This document shows positions 44,824-53,173 of a stretch of 64,000 nt of DNA, one piece after another; within the stretch, counting starts at the first letter, position 1, and every line of letters begins with the position of its first letter. The notes below the pieces were generated by a model, which was given only the letters and a program-made list of their open reading frames with translations, had not been told where the DNA came from and searched no databases. A program made the translations under genes and the position numbers. Origin of the DNA: Paragorgia papillata (taxonomy: Eukaryota; Cnidaria; Anthozoa; Scleralcyonacea; Coralliidae); the NCBI GenBank assembly GCA_035771165.1, contig JAWNZC010000265.1, forward strand, positions 1,127,001 to 1,191,000, written 5' to 3'.

Positions 44824-45579
44824 ATGAGTATACATTATGGTTATGAAGCATGTCAATGTAAACAAAAACAAAAACCGCTGTACAAAACTGTTTTTGACAT
44901 TAACATGTTAAAAGCTGTGAAATCCGGACAAGCCGATAAAGGTGTTAGAGTTGGAAGAGTGCAAGACAATGAATATTCACTTTTTCAAAGTGTGTACAAC
45001 AGAGGACCAATACCTGGATTAGATTTTATTCAAAATACCAGAAAGTGTTTTATGATATTTAAATGTCCGGAAATGGTTACCATTAATGTTTCAGTTTTTA
45101 TCGTGGTACGTGTTATTGGCGATACCAACAATTCTGGAAAATGGGCATACATTATTGGTAACGATAATGGTGGTTACGATAAATTCATTGGATACAAGAC
45201 CGGAACAACAAACCAACTTTCGTATGGAGGGGGATTTCCAACAAAGGAGTACAACTGTACAATTCAAAGTGATGTTAATATTTTTGAAAAACATATAATT
45301 TCTTGTCATTGGTTATTAAGTGGAAGTTGTGTATACATTAATGGAAAGCGAAGCGCGGATTCAGATTTTTATGCAAATCCAAAAACCATTGGTGAAACAT
45401 GTTGCACAATATTTATGAACGATAGGTTTACAGGAACCACAGGACCGTTATCAAAACCTTTTACGGGAGAGATTTACGATATTAAGGTAATTAGCGGATT
45501 TTTAGAAACAAATGATATTGTAAGCATAAACAAAAAAATGATGGAACAAAACAAAATTAACAAAAGTGTTTCCGCTTAA
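44824..45579 (+). CDS. LamG/concanavalin-A-like fold protein (Polinton cargo)
   Basis: 251 residues, first gene inside the left TIR, start preceded by AAATAAAAA. The N-terminus has CQCKQKQK. From residue about 30 the protein looks beta-rich, with DNEYSLFQSVYNRGP, FMIFKCPEMVTI, VYINGKRSADSDF and a terminal FTGEIYDIKVISGFLETNDI. The last (Gly-Glu-Ile-Tyr-Asp-Ile then an acidic-helix end) is the closing strand of LamG/ConA-like lectin sandwiches. Such domains bind glycans or proteins, so a receptor-binding or host-interaction role is an inference. No signal peptide is visible. It is not one of the conserved Polinton core genes. Confidence 0.55.
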   Translation: MSIHYGYEACQCKQKQKPLYKTVFDINMLKAVKSGQADKGVRVGRVQDNEYSLFQSVYNRGPIPGLDFIQNTRKCFMIFKCPEMVTINVSVFIVVRVIGDTNNSGKWAYIIGNDNGGYDKFIGYKTGTTNQLSYGGGFPTKEYNCTIQSDVNIFEKHIISCHWLLSGSCVYINGKRSADSDFYANPKTIGETCCTIFMNDRFTGTTGPLSKPFTGEIYDIKVISGFLETNDIVSINKKMMEQNKINKSVSA

Positions 45580-45645
45580 AGTGGGACACTTTTTTCGACC
45601 ATTTTTTCGACCATTTTTAATTAGTTAAAAAGATATATAATAAAG
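45578..45645 (+). promoter_or_regulatory. Hairpin-containing control repeat, copy 1
   Basis: AAAGTGGGACACTTT (perfect 6-bp stem, GGA loop), then TTTCGACCATT twice, then AAAAAGATATATAATAAAG ending a few bases before the ATG at 45651. Closely similar to 47929-47996 and partly to 58654-58705. Likely promoter or enhancer. Confidence 0.65.
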
Positions 45646-45650
45646 GAATA

Positions 45651-47309
45651 ATGGAACAAAAACGTGAAAAAGAAAGATTAAGAAAAGCTAAACAAAGAAA
45701 AGCTAAAAAACCTATGAAACCAGTACTAACAGCAGAAGAAACAAAAAAAAAGTATGCTGAACAAAGAAAATCAAAAAAACCATCAAAACCGGTACTAACA
45801 GCAGAAGAAACAAAAAAAAAGTATGCTGAACAAAGAAAATCAAAAAAATCTGTGAAACCAGTACTAACAGCAGAAGAAACAAAACAAAAGTATGCTGAAC
45901 AAAGAAAAGCTAAAAAACCTGTGAAGGTAGCCGTTTCTTTAGAGGAAAGACGCAAAACAGCTCAGCTAAAGAAAGCCAAACAAAGACCAGACAAAAAACC
46001 ACCAAAACCTAAAAAGGAACCAAAACCTTTAACTGAACGACAACAACGTGAACAGGAGTGCTTTCGGAAACTCGCTGACAAGTTACCGTCTATTGAAGAT
46101 TCGGGCTTACCAGGAGTGATAAAGCTGTCAATATCAAGAGCTAAACTTCTGGAAACCAAGCCAGGTTATTTTAACAGCGAAGCATCACTATTGTTTAGTC
46201 AGATGTTACACACAATCAAAAAACAACGAGAAAAACCACAAACATTTCCACCAAATTACGATTTAGGCCAACCATTCCTACCAGTAAGGAGTTGTAACTT
46301 TCAAAACTATTGTTTGCATGCCTTTAAAGGTGACTACTGTGAAAGGAAATGTGACCAAAAGTTTTGTGACGAACACAAACCTAGAGACAATACTGATAAC
46401 TGCTTTCACCTAATCAAGGAAGAGGATGGTGACAACCGTTTCTGTACAAACTGTGGATTAGTTTTTGAAGACTGTCCTACAGCACCACGTCACAAGCCAG
46501 TGAGACTTAAGAAAGGTGAAAGGGAAGAGGATAATCCTGACTACTCATCAATTCAAACCAACAGTAAAAGCACTTTTACCACTAATTACAACATTAGGGA
46601 TTGGGTGAGGTGTGGTCAGATTCTAAGCAGAATGGCAGTTAATGAAAACAACAACATAAAAGAAAGACTGTTTTACCTATGGAAAAAGTTTTCACTAAAA
46701 ATGTGTGACAAAAACTATAGCCATGACTGTGTTAAGGAAATGTGGAACAAAGGATGTGTTTCCACAGCAACGTTACCACCTTATCCGTTTGGTGGAAAGA
46801 TATGGATGGATGATGGTTATCTTTTACACAGACTGTCAGACGGCTGCCCATCACTTTTTAACCTTTGGTTAGACTTTACCAAAAAACAGGATAGTACATT
46901 TTCATTACGGTTTTCAATTGAAATGTGGGAAAACTACTCTACACCTACCTGGAACAGGAAGAAACTTATTTACCTTAAATATTTTCGAAACGAGGAAATA
47001 TCACATCACTTTTTCAGCAATGGGTTTACACTTGCTGTGAGCGACAACCACAACTTTAATGCATACGCAAAAGAGTACAAAAAAGGTGCTATTGAAAAAT
47101 ACATAAAAGCCAACAGAAAGGTGTTAAAACAACTGAAACCAATTGTAAGTACAAACTTTGAAAACGAAAAAGAAAGTGAACTTAACGATGAAATTGTTCG
47201 GATTAACGGTATTTGCAAAGAAAAAAAGATAGAGTTATACAACTTTAACATCACTATGGTTGACGAAAGACTTAAGAGAGACTATATTGATCAGCTTGTA
47301 AAAGCATAA
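45651..47309 (+). CDS. Lys-rich repeat / Cys-cluster protein with PriCT_2-like modules
   Basis: 552 residues. Residues 24-92 are three 23-residue tandem repeats of PVLTAEETKKKYAEQRKSKK type, strongly basic and helical. Residues about 214-275 form a Cys/His-rich cluster (CERKCDQKFCDEH, CFHL, FCTNCGLVFEDCP) suited to zinc binding. Around residues 316-365 is DWVRCGQILSRM with LFYLWKKFSLKMCDKNY and VKEMW, the Trp-x3-Gly ... Trp ... Trp spacing of PriCT_2-type primase C-terminal domains. A weaker copy (LFNLWLDFTKK ... IEMWENY) is at about 402-430. The two downstream plus-strand genes share the module. A nucleic-acid-associated role is inferred from charge and fold; no catalytic primase motif is seen. 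Confidence 0.6.
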   Translation: MEQKREKERLRKAKQRKAKKPMKPVLTAEETKKKYAEQRKSKKPSKPVLTAEETKKKYAEQRKSKKSVKPVLTAEETKQKYAEQRKAKKPVKVAVSLEERRKTAQLKKAKQRPDKKPPKPKKEPKPLTERQQREQECFRKLADKLPSIEDSGLPGVIKLSISRAKLLETKPGYFNSEASLLFSQMLHTIKKQREKPQTFPPNYDLGQPFLPVRSCNFQNYCLHAFKGDYCERKCDQKFCDEHKPRDNTDNCFHLIKEEDGDNRFCTNCGLVFEDCPTAPRHKPVRLKKGEREEDNPDYSSIQTNSKSTFTTNYNIRDWVRCGQILSRMAVNENNNIKERLFYLWKKFSLKMCDKNYSHDCVKEMWNKGCVSTATLPPYPFGGKIWMDDGYLLHRLSDGCPSLFNLWLDFTKKQDSTFSLRFSIEMWENYSTPTWNRKKLIYLKYFRNEEISHHFFSNGFTLAVSDNHNFNAYAKEYKKGAIEKYIKANRKVLKQLKPIVSTNFENEKESELNDEIVRINGICKEKKIELYNFNITMVDERLKRDYIDQLVKA

Positions 47310-47355
47310 TTTCTAAAATTTCATATACTTAAAAATATATGAAATTAAACCGTTT

Positions 47356-47904
47356 TTAGAATTTTCCAAACCTTCTTGATCTGAAAGTAATCGTATCGTA
47401 TGGTTTTTCTACGAAGTCATCCCCATCCTCGTTTTCTGAGTCTTCTGACATATAGTTTTCTAATTCGTATACATTGTATGATTTTAACCCATATTTTTCA
47501 GGATGTGCGTTTCTTCTTTGAGTTCCAGTAGGGTTGTACGGAATGATATAAAGTCCACGTTCTTGTTGATAGATTTTTTTTCTGTTGAATTCTTTGAAGA
47601 TGTTTTTGTACAACATATAGTATTTTTTGTTATTCCTTTCGTTTAAAATTGTGACAGTATCGTGACCAATTATATGATCAATAAGCATTTTAAACATATT
47701 TTCTAATGCATCTGAAAGCTGACCACGGTTTTTCTTGCTTTGTACTATTTCGATGAACACGTAGATTTTTTCAAGTTGACCAATTGGAAATATTATGAAA
47801 TTAAAGTTAACTTCAATTTCAAACGTTTTTAATGGTGGCATTTTGTCTTGACAAATTAAACTTTGAAACTTTGAAACTAACTCATTTTTTTTAATGTAAT
47901 TCAT
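47356..47904 (-). CDS. Unrecognised Polinton protein, acidic C-terminus
   Basis: 182 residues from the Met of MNYIKKNELVSKF at 47904. That start is chosen because ACTATAATAAAGGAATA directly precedes it; an in-frame upstream Met exists but falls in the control repeat. Visible features: a hydrophobic strand pair (FEIEVNFNFIIFPIGQLEKI), basic RKKIYQQERG, and an acidic patch SEDSENEDGDDF before a basic FRSRRFGKF tail. No transmembrane or catalytic motif. It is divergent from the gene at 47999, with the control repeat between. Function unknown. Confidence 0.6.
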   Translation of the reverse strand: MNYIKKNELVSKFQSLICQDKMPPLKTFEIEVNFNFIIFPIGQLEKIYVFIEIVQSKKNRGQLSDALENMFKMLIDHIIGHDTVTILNERNNKKYYMLYKNIFKEFNRKKIYQQERGLYIIPYNPTGTQRRNAHPEKYGLKSYNVYELENYMSEDSENEDGDDFVEKPYDTITFRSRRFGKF

Positions 47905-47928
47905 TATTCCTTTATTATAGTACGATTT

Positions 47929-47996
47929 AAAGTGGGACACTTTTTTCGACCATTTTTTCGACCATTTTTAACTAATTAAAAAGATATATAATAAAG
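47929..47996. promoter_or_regulatory. Hairpin-containing control repeat, copy 2 (bidirectional)
   Basis: Same AAAGTGGGACACTTT hairpin, TTTCGACCATT pair and AAAAAGATATATAATAAAG end as 45578-45645. It sits between divergent genes starting at 47904 (-) and 47999 (+), so it could serve both. Confidence 0.65.
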
Positions 47997-47998
47997 AG

Positions 47999-48811
47999 AT
48001 GAACACTTTAAACTTTTACTTATCCCAACTTTCAACAAACCGAGCAGAACCTTATTCCGAATCCTGGTATACAACCGGGAGTGTTATTTGTAACTGTACT
48101 AATGGCACTAAAAAAGGTCTTGAAATTTGGCATCAGTTTTCCCAACGTCATGAAAAATATAACAAAGAACTATGTGATAAAAAATGGCTTCACTTTAAGA
48201 AAAAAGTTGTACTTTACGCTATAAGATCACTAGTGCCAATGATTTACAAAGACGGTGGAACAACCTATAATCCAAGTGAAACCCAATTAGTTTCAGACTT
48301 AGAAGTAAGAAATTTTGTTTGTGAAATTATTATTCCTAAGTTATCGATTCGAAGAATGCGAAATAACAAAGCACTTAACAACCTTTGTTCCGCTGTTTAC
48401 ACCATGTCAGAAGGAAAAGACGAGCATGTTATGGAAAAAATTTGTAAAAGAATTAAAGATAGTGGACTAAGAAACTTTTTTATCTCAACATGGAAACACA
48501 AAAATTTTAGGTTTACCTGCGATATCAACAGTATTATTAGCTGGTACAACAGTGATGAAAAAGAAAAACCAAATCCAAGAGCAACTAATATTAAACCTTA
48601 TGTTAACAACGACCCGCTTTGGTTAGAAAGTACAACCAGATATTTGAAGTCATTTGATGACATTGGTTGTACGCCGAGGTATTTTAAGGTAACTGCTGAA
48701 GAACGAAAAGAACTTAAACCTAAAGTAAAAAAGAAAAAACTTGTAAATGAACTATGTAACGCAGGATGTTATAACATAGTTAATAGTCTTTTAGCTGAAG
48801 GAAAACTATAA
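47999..48811 (+). CDS. PriCT_2-like domain protein
   Basis: 270 residues, start preceded by ATATAATAAAGAG. Residues 22-63 hold the module: W23-x3-G27, G40-x3-W44, then W63 after HEKYNKELCDKK, followed by a basic stretch. This matches the PriCT_2 pattern (primase C-terminal domain 2, found attached to D5-like primase-helicases of large DNA viruses). The rest is helical and basic (RIKDSGLRNFFISTWKHKNF, PKVKKKKLVN) without AEP-primase or helicase motifs. The next gene (48822) is almost nothing but the same module. A DNA-replication accessory role is inferred. Confidence 0.6.
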   Translation: MNTLNFYLSQLSTNRAEPYSESWYTTGSVICNCTNGTKKGLEIWHQFSQRHEKYNKELCDKKWLHFKKKVVLYAIRSLVPMIYKDGGTTYNPSETQLVSDLEVRNFVCEIIIPKLSIRRMRNNKALNNLCSAVYTMSEGKDEHVMEKICKRIKDSGLRNFFISTWKHKNFRFTCDINSIISWYNSDEKEKPNPRATNIKPYVNNDPLWLESTTRYLKSFDDIGCTPRYFKVTAEERKELKPKVKKKKLVNELCNAGCYNIVNSLLAEGKL

Positions 48812-48821
48812 ATAAAGAAAG

Positions 48822-49025
48822 ATGTTAGTTAAAAACAACACCAATGTTGCGAAGTGTGATTTTAGATCTAAAACTTGGTTTGACATAGGCAAACTTATTT
48901 TTAATCTTACAAATGGTAGCAACGAAGGATACAACCTTTGGGTGATGTACAGCAAATACGACCAGAAAAACTTTAACGAATCTTATTGTATTGAATACTG
49001 GGTTTATCTTATGAACAACGCTTAG
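48822..49025 (+). CDS. Stand-alone mini PriCT_2-like protein
   Basis: 67 residues. W19-x3-G23, G36-x3-W40 and W60, almost the exact spacing of the module in the preceding gene (23-27, 40-44, 63). It starts 10 bases after the preceding stop, with AATAAAGAAAG before ATG, so the two are probably co-expressed. No other domain; likely arose by partial duplication. Confidence 0.6.
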   Translation: MLVKNNTNVAKCDFRSKTWFDIGKLIFNLTNGSNEGYNLWVMYSKYDQKNFNESYCIEYWVYLMNNA

Positions 49026-49043
49026 AGTTACTATAATAAAGAG

Positions 49044-49280
49044 ATGAACAACGAATTACAGTACGAAGATCCAGAAGGTTACATAGTTGTTTCAAACCAA
49101 GAACTGTATTGGTTTAGTAATTTAACTGAGCTTTTTGATACATTTGGTGACCGTGTAGAATGGGACCCTGAAAACGAAGTTTATATTATACCAGTTGAAA
49201 ACTTTGGAGTTGATGAAGGGTTAAGTAAGTGGTTGGATGAAGAAAATTTACCAGAATCAACAGCTACTGATGAACTTTAA
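49044..49280 (+). CDS. Small acidic protein
   Basis: 78 residues, strongly acidic (about one residue in four is Asp/Glu), with aromatic pairs (ELYWFSNLTELF, RVEWDPENEVYI). Start preceded by ACTATAATAAAGAG. No recognised domain. It ends the short plus-strand operon-like run begun at 47999. A DNA-mimic or binding-partner role is possible but unsupported. Confidence 0.55.
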   Translation: MNNELQYEDPEGYIVVSNQELYWFSNLTELFDTFGDRVEWDPENEVYIIPVENFGVDEGLSKWLDEENLPESTATDEL

Positions 49281-49324
49281 ACAAAAAAAAAAATTCCTAT
49301 TTTTAAAAATAGGAATTTAAAAGT
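49281..49324. terminator. Convergent-gene hairpin
   Basis: AATTCCTATTTTT and AAAAATAGGAATT form a near-perfect stem in the gap between the plus gene ending at 49280 and the minus gene ending at 49325, followed by A/T runs. A plausible 3'-end or transcription-blocking structure. Confidence 0.5.
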
Positions 49325-49726
49325 TTAAACCAGCTTGTGTAACAACCAACCACCACCAGCACCTGCTATTCCAACAGCCATAATTTGGTATTTTTTCATT
49401 TCAGACGATGGTTGGTAATAGTCTTCTAGTTTTGGTGGTGGAATATTTTTTCTGTTCCGAACTTGTTGTAATTCTGCGAGTGCTTTGTTGGTGTCTTTAA
49501 TATCACCTTTTGCATTGTAAAGTTCTTCTTGAAGTTTTTTTTCTTTTTTTCTTGCTTCAGCCTCTTGTTCACGGTAAGCTTCGTTAGCTTTTTGTTGTTC
49601 TTCCATTGCATGGTCATGTCTTTTTATTTCTTCTTGGTAACCTTTTTTGTTAAACGTTGAGAATAGATAACCAGCTCCTGCGAAGGCAACTGCATTGAAT
49701 AGTCCTCCTGCTATCATTGATGCCAT
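49325..49726 (-). CDS. Membrane protein with central coiled coil
   Basis: 133 residues. An N-terminal hydrophobic segment (residues 3-24, AGGLFNAVAFAGAGYLFSTF) is followed by a charged coiled coil of about 60 residues (EEQQKANEAYREQEAEARKK ... KALAELQQV). A Pro-rich spacer and a second hydrophobic segment at the C-terminus (IMAVGIAGAGGGWLLHKL) complete it. Start preceded by AAATAA directly at ATG. First (3'-most) of the minus-strand virion block 49325-52959; small membrane proteins of this sort accompany Polinton capsid genes. Virion-membrane or core role inferred. Confidence 0.6.
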   Translation of the reverse strand: MASMIAGGLFNAVAFAGAGYLFSTFNKKGYQEEIKRHDHAMEEQQKANEAYREQEAEARKKEKKLQEELYNAKGDIKDTNKALAELQQVRNRKNIPPPKLEDYYQPSSEMKKYQIMAVGIAGAGGGWLLHKLV

Positions 49727-49740
49727 TTATTTATGTGTTA

Positions 49741-49962
49741 CTATGCCTTAAGTGGGATATAGCCCGCGGTTTGTCCTTTTTTTACCAAGAAGCTACCAAC
49801 TGCGACAGCGACAGCTAACTTTGCGGCATCCTTTAGACTGGCCGGTGCGGCTAAAGGCTGTCCAACCAGTTTTTTAGAAACCATACTTACAGCTACGGCT
49901 CCAGCAGTAACTAGTGCAGCTTCGTATAAATCTTGTATTACTTCACGTTTTGTTTCACTCAT
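49741..49962 (-). CDS. Small hydrophobic virion-type protein
   Basis: 73 residues with two hydrophobic helices (AALVTAGAVAVSMVSKKLVG and KLAVAVAVGSFLVKKGQ) around a Pro-Leu-Ala-Ala-Pro turn. Start preceded by ACTATAATAA fused to the ATG. Similar tiny hydrophobic proteins are encoded next to capsid genes in adintovirus/Polinton elements. Role unproven. Confidence 0.6.
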   Translation of the reverse strand: MSETKREVIQDLYEAALVTAGAVAVSMVSKKLVGQPLAAPASLKDAAKLAVAVAVGSFLVKKGQTAGYIPLKA

Positions 49963-50077
49963 TTATTATAGTAGGTTTTTACAACGTAATGAAAAGTTCA
50001 GATGTATCGTTAGGTAATGATCCTGATTTTTGTTGCATGTTACACTTGCTTTTTCAAAACCATAGTTTAGTGCCATT

Positions 50078-50716
50078 TTATTTTATCGTTATTTCTAACA
50101 ATATGTCACCAATCTCATGGCTTACCGAAAACTTTAGTTCGTTATAAATCCCATCGTTTAGTTTGGTTTCACTGTTGATGTTGTCGTAGTGTGTAACGGT
50201 ACCCTTTAATGACTGGGTGGTTGTGATTGGAAGAATAGCAATAGATCCATCCCGCTGACCTTGGAATGATGTTTCGTTTTTGTTAACAGCACTACACTTA
50301 ATGTTAATATATTTTAAACCAAGGTTGACATTAACAGATGTGTCAGAAGTCCAACCAGTGTCTTTTGGTATGATCATTCGTGTTTTAGAAAATCCAAGAA
50401 TTGGTGCCAGTTTTTCTAATGAAAGAATTTCTGTTGGTGTAATTTTAATTTTTTGTGAATAATGGACTAGCTCAGCTTTTGCGTTTACTTCCGCTAATTT
50501 GTCAACAATCATGTTGGCAGTCCAATAACCAGGTTTGAACCATAATTTTTTACTACCATTTGCGATAAAAATAAAATCTGTGATGTTATTAAAATCCCAA
50601 AACACACTTGCACACTTTACAGTCATTGATTTGTTTTCAATGACTAGTGGTTCATCAAATTTAACAATGGTTTCCATTTCATCGTTCTTTTCCATGAAAA
50701 TTCTTAAAAGACTCAT
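50078..50716 (-). CDS. Probable minor capsid (penton) protein
   Basis: 212 residues, predicted mostly beta. Hallmarks: FKPGYWTANMIVDKLAEVN (helix between strands), LAPILGFSKTRMIIP (the L-G-F motif), GLKYINIKCSAVNKNETSFQ, SIAILPITT, and the closing strands ELKFSVSHEIGDILLEI. This order is that of the single-jelly-roll penton proteins of Polintons and adintoviruses, which form the five-fold vertices. The length is normal to slightly short. It lies next to the ATPase and major capsid genes on the same strand, the usual morphogenesis cluster. Start: first Met directly follows AAAATAA. Confidence 0.72.
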   Translation of the reverse strand: MSLLRIFMEKNDEMETIVKFDEPLVIENKSMTVKCASVFWDFNNITDFIFIANGSKKLWFKPGYWTANMIVDKLAEVNAKAELVHYSQKIKITPTEILSLEKLAPILGFSKTRMIIPKDTGWTSDTSVNVNLGLKYINIKCSAVNKNETSFQGQRDGSIAILPITTTQSLKGTVTHYDNINSETKLNDGIYNELKFSVSHEIGDILLEITIK

Positions 50717-50768
50717 TTATTTTAAAAAAAAAATCATATGCTAACAAAAACATATGATTTTTTACTTT

Positions 50769-51353
50769 TTATACTATTTCATGATTGTATGGATGAACCA
50801 AATTAATTTCTAATCTACTATATTTTTTTTCTTTCAACGTTTCTTTTATATTTTTTTCTTCTTCTCTGTCAACGTCTAAATAGTCATCTAGAATAACCTG
50901 CATATCCTTTTTGTTTGGATTGTAGAAAGTCACCAGCTTGGATATGTTTTCTCTGTACGGTTTTGCAATACTTGTTAGTTGTTGTGTAATAACTATTGTG
51001 CTAATAACCATATGTCTTGCACCGAATCCAAGTTTCACCAACTCACTGGTTCGGTTTTTCACCAGCTGACCAGCAGCACAGTCATCAAGTATGATTAGCG
51101 ATGGACTTCCTTTACAATACTCCACAACAAATTTTAAAAGATCATCTGTTTGATCCTGATTGCAGGGTATGGTGAAAAAGTTTGGATCATTCAAATGTTT
51201 CCAGTTTAGATAGGTTTTGTTCCACTCAAAAGTTGGACAGATTAAAAATATGTTTTCAAACTGTTTATAGCATTTTTCTTCTAGCATTTCAAGAAGGTAG
51301 TGTGTTTTTCCACATCCCGTCATTCCAACTATTATCATGTTAAATGGTTTCAT
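50769..51353 (-). CDS. A32/FtsK-HerA-like genome-packaging ATPase
   Basis: 194 residues. Walker A GMTGCGKT at residues 10-17, Walker B SLIILDD at 85-91, and a Gln sensor STIVITQQL at about 118-126 define the FtsK/HerA superfamily packaging ATPases shared by Polintons, virophages and large DNA viruses. It would pump DNA into the capsid using ATP. Size is near the short end for the family, but all motifs are present. Start directly preceded by TAAATAA. It lies between penton and major capsid genes, as in other Polintons. Confidence 0.92.
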   Translation of the reverse strand: MKPFNMIIVGMTGCGKTHYLLEMLEEKCYKQFENIFLICPTFEWNKTYLNWKHLNDPNFFTIPCNQDQTDDLLKFVVEYCKGSPSLIILDDCAAGQLVKNRTSELVKLGFGARHMVISTIVITQQLTSIAKPYRENISKLVTFYNPNKKDMQVILDDYLDVDREEEKNIKETLKEKKYSRLEINLVHPYNHEIV

Positions 51354-51374
51354 TTATTTACGACGTTTCACTTT

Positions 51375-52583
51375 TTAGTAGGTAACACCTCGGAAGTCAC
51401 CTGCTTGCACCTTTAGGACACCATCTGAAAGTATGAAAATATGACAGGTGAGGTCTACTGTTGTTGCTTTTTTTGTGATTTCCAGCATAATACCAGATTG
51501 TGTTGACAAAAGTTTTGTTCCGTGACCGTATAGTTCGTTGTCATCAATAGCTCTAAGATCGACTATCAAGGCAAACTTGTCACCGGTGAAAAAGCTGGTT
51601 GCGGTTACTGCACTGGTGTCTTGCTTGAAAAGTCTTTCAGCCTCTTCAAATAATCTTCTTTTTACTATTCCCTGTGAGTAGATGCTATTGGGTATGCCTT
51701 CAATGGTTACCTTCACATTTTCGATGTTTGGAAAAACATACTCTTCACTTCCACCACGGGTTTTCTTTGTAAAAAGCATAACAACTGCTTTCATGCTTTT
51801 TCGTGGGAGGTTGATGGTTTCGTTGATAAGTGTGGTTGTTTTAGCCCAGTTAACTGTTTTGAAAAGGGTGGCATGCTCAAAACTAAGTGATCTTCCAGCG
51901 TTGTAGCCACTTTCCACCTCACGCATAAGTTCAGGATTGGTGATGGTTTCAAATTCTAGTTCCATGTTTTCTAGGCTGTAACCATCCACTGTCTGATTGT
52001 TTTGTGCCTTCATAATTTCACTAGCTTGTGGAAGGGTAATGATGTATTGTAGGTCGTTGCTCATGTTGTAAGGAGCATACAACCCATGGTCCATAAGAAT
52101 TTTTCCTAGCTGGATTCTTTGCTTAGGACCGTAAACTGATGCGTACGCATCAGATGAGGCATCGTCAGACTTTGAGATAACCTTACGTTGGTTTTCCGTA
52201 GCGATACCATCTTCCAACATGTTGGCACGAACGTCACGGTTTAACCACAGGTCTTCATAAGTTCTAAGAACACTTTCACCTGTGTTGTCGTAAATAATTT
52301 CACCTGCAAATTTAACTTTCAGCTGCTTTTGAAGTTGTTTTGCGAGGTTGTTATTGAACCACGATTTGGTGTTTGCATTTTTGAAGTCGAAAACTAGGTA
52401 CATTTTGTCGGGGACAAGGGTTGTTCCAGGTTTAAGTTTTGGAATTTGAATATAAATTTCTTCTCCTGGATTGGCTTTGTTAGGATTAAATGTTGTAACG
52501 TGTCTTGTTCGTTCACCAGTTATTTCGCTTTTTTGTAAACGTTTATAACCTGGTTTTAACATAGTTTGTCGTTCCTTATTCAT
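51375..52583 (-). CDS. Major capsid protein (double jelly roll, hexon-like)
   Basis: 402 residues. Alternating beta segments include EEIYIQIPKLKPGTTLVPD, MYLVFDFKNANTKSWFNNNL, KFAGEIIYDNTGESVLRTYE, LMDHGLYAPYNMSNDLQYII and SLENMELEFETITNPEL. The GLYAPYNMSNDLQYIITLP and ENMELEFETI signatures are those of Polinton/adintovirus hexons, which pack as pseudo-hexameric trimers. It is shorter than many Polinton major capsids, suggesting short surface loops. Start follows ACTATAATAA. Largest gene of the minus-strand virion block. Confidence 0.82.
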   Translation of the reverse strand: MNKERQTMLKPGYKRLQKSEITGERTRHVTTFNPNKANPGEEIYIQIPKLKPGTTLVPDKMYLVFDFKNANTKSWFNNNLAKQLQKQLKVKFAGEIIYDNTGESVLRTYEDLWLNRDVRANMLEDGIATENQRKVISKSDDASSDAYASVYGPKQRIQLGKILMDHGLYAPYNMSNDLQYIITLPQASEIMKAQNNQTVDGYSLENMELEFETITNPELMREVESGYNAGRSLSFEHATLFKTVNWAKTTTLINETINLPRKSMKAVVMLFTKKTRGGSEEYVFPNIENVKVTIEGIPNSIYSQGIVKRRLFEEAERLFKQDTSAVTATSFFTGDKFALIVDLRAIDDNELYGHGTKLLSTQSGIMLEITKKATTVDLTCHIFILSDGVLKVQAGDFRGVTY

Positions 52584-52614
52584 TTATTATAGTAGAATTT
52601 TTTGGTATAAAAAA

Positions 52615-52959
52615 TTATATATCATCGCTATCAAGATTGTTAAACACCACTTTTTTTGGTTCTTTTTCTGGTTCAACTTTTTCTTTAGTTTTTGTCCCAG
52701 TTTCGGTGAACTGCTTCCATACAATGTATGTCCCTATTACACCGGTTACAGCACCAACTATACTTAGTGATGTTGATAAACCAGGTAACACCAAAAATTC
52801 ATCCCCACTGCTTTGTTCTTCGTTTTGTTGTTGAAGGGCTTCCTTTTTCTTAGCTTTTGCGTTCTTACTTATTTCAGCTAGTCTATATCCTTGTGCAACT
52901 CTTTTTGGGTTTTTTACCCTTGTTGCTTCTTCAGATTTTGTAATAGTTCGTTCACTCAT
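52615..52959 (-). CDS. Basic/membrane virion protein
   Basis: 114 residues. The N-terminal half is basic with the NPKRVAQGYRLAEISKNAKA motif (N-P-x-R-V-x-x-G-x-x-L-A) that recurs in small Polinton and adintovirus proteins. A single hydrophobic helix follows (LSTSLSIVGAVTGVIGTYIV, residues about 60-79), then a charged tail with EPEKEPKK. Possibly a DNA- or core-associated membrane protein. Start preceded by CATAATAA; first gene of the minus-strand block, divergent from the resolvase gene. Confidence 0.6.
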   Translation of the reverse strand: MSERTITKSEEATRVKNPKRVAQGYRLAEISKNAKAKKKEALQQQNEEQSSGDEFLVLPGLSTSLSIVGAVTGVIGTYIVWKQFTETGTKTKEKVEPEKEPKKVVFNNLDSDDI

Positions 52960-52986
52960 TTATTATGACGGAATTATTACATTTGC

Positions 52987-53151
52987 TGTATAGCTAGCTA
53001 TTTTGTATTGTAAATTTGCTATTTTGTATGTAACAGCTAGCTATACAGCTAGCTATTTTGTATTGTAAATTTGCTATTTTGTATGTAACAGCTAGCTGTA
53101 TAGCTAGCTATTTTGTATTGTAAATTTGCTATTTTGTATGTAACAGCTAGC
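52987..53151. repeat. Three 55-bp direct repeats in a divergent promoter region
   Basis: Units at 52987-53041, 53042-53096 and 53097-53151, nearly identical, each TATAGCTAGCTATTTTGTA ... GTATGTAACAGCTAGC. AGCTAGCT palindromes lie at each junction, and each unit repeats CTATTTTGTAT internally. They separate the minus-strand virion block (start 52959) from the plus-strand resolvase (start 53174). Candidates: shared enhancer, factor-binding array or internal origin. Confidence 0.85.
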
Positions 53152-53173
53152 TGCCAAAAAACATACAAAATAA

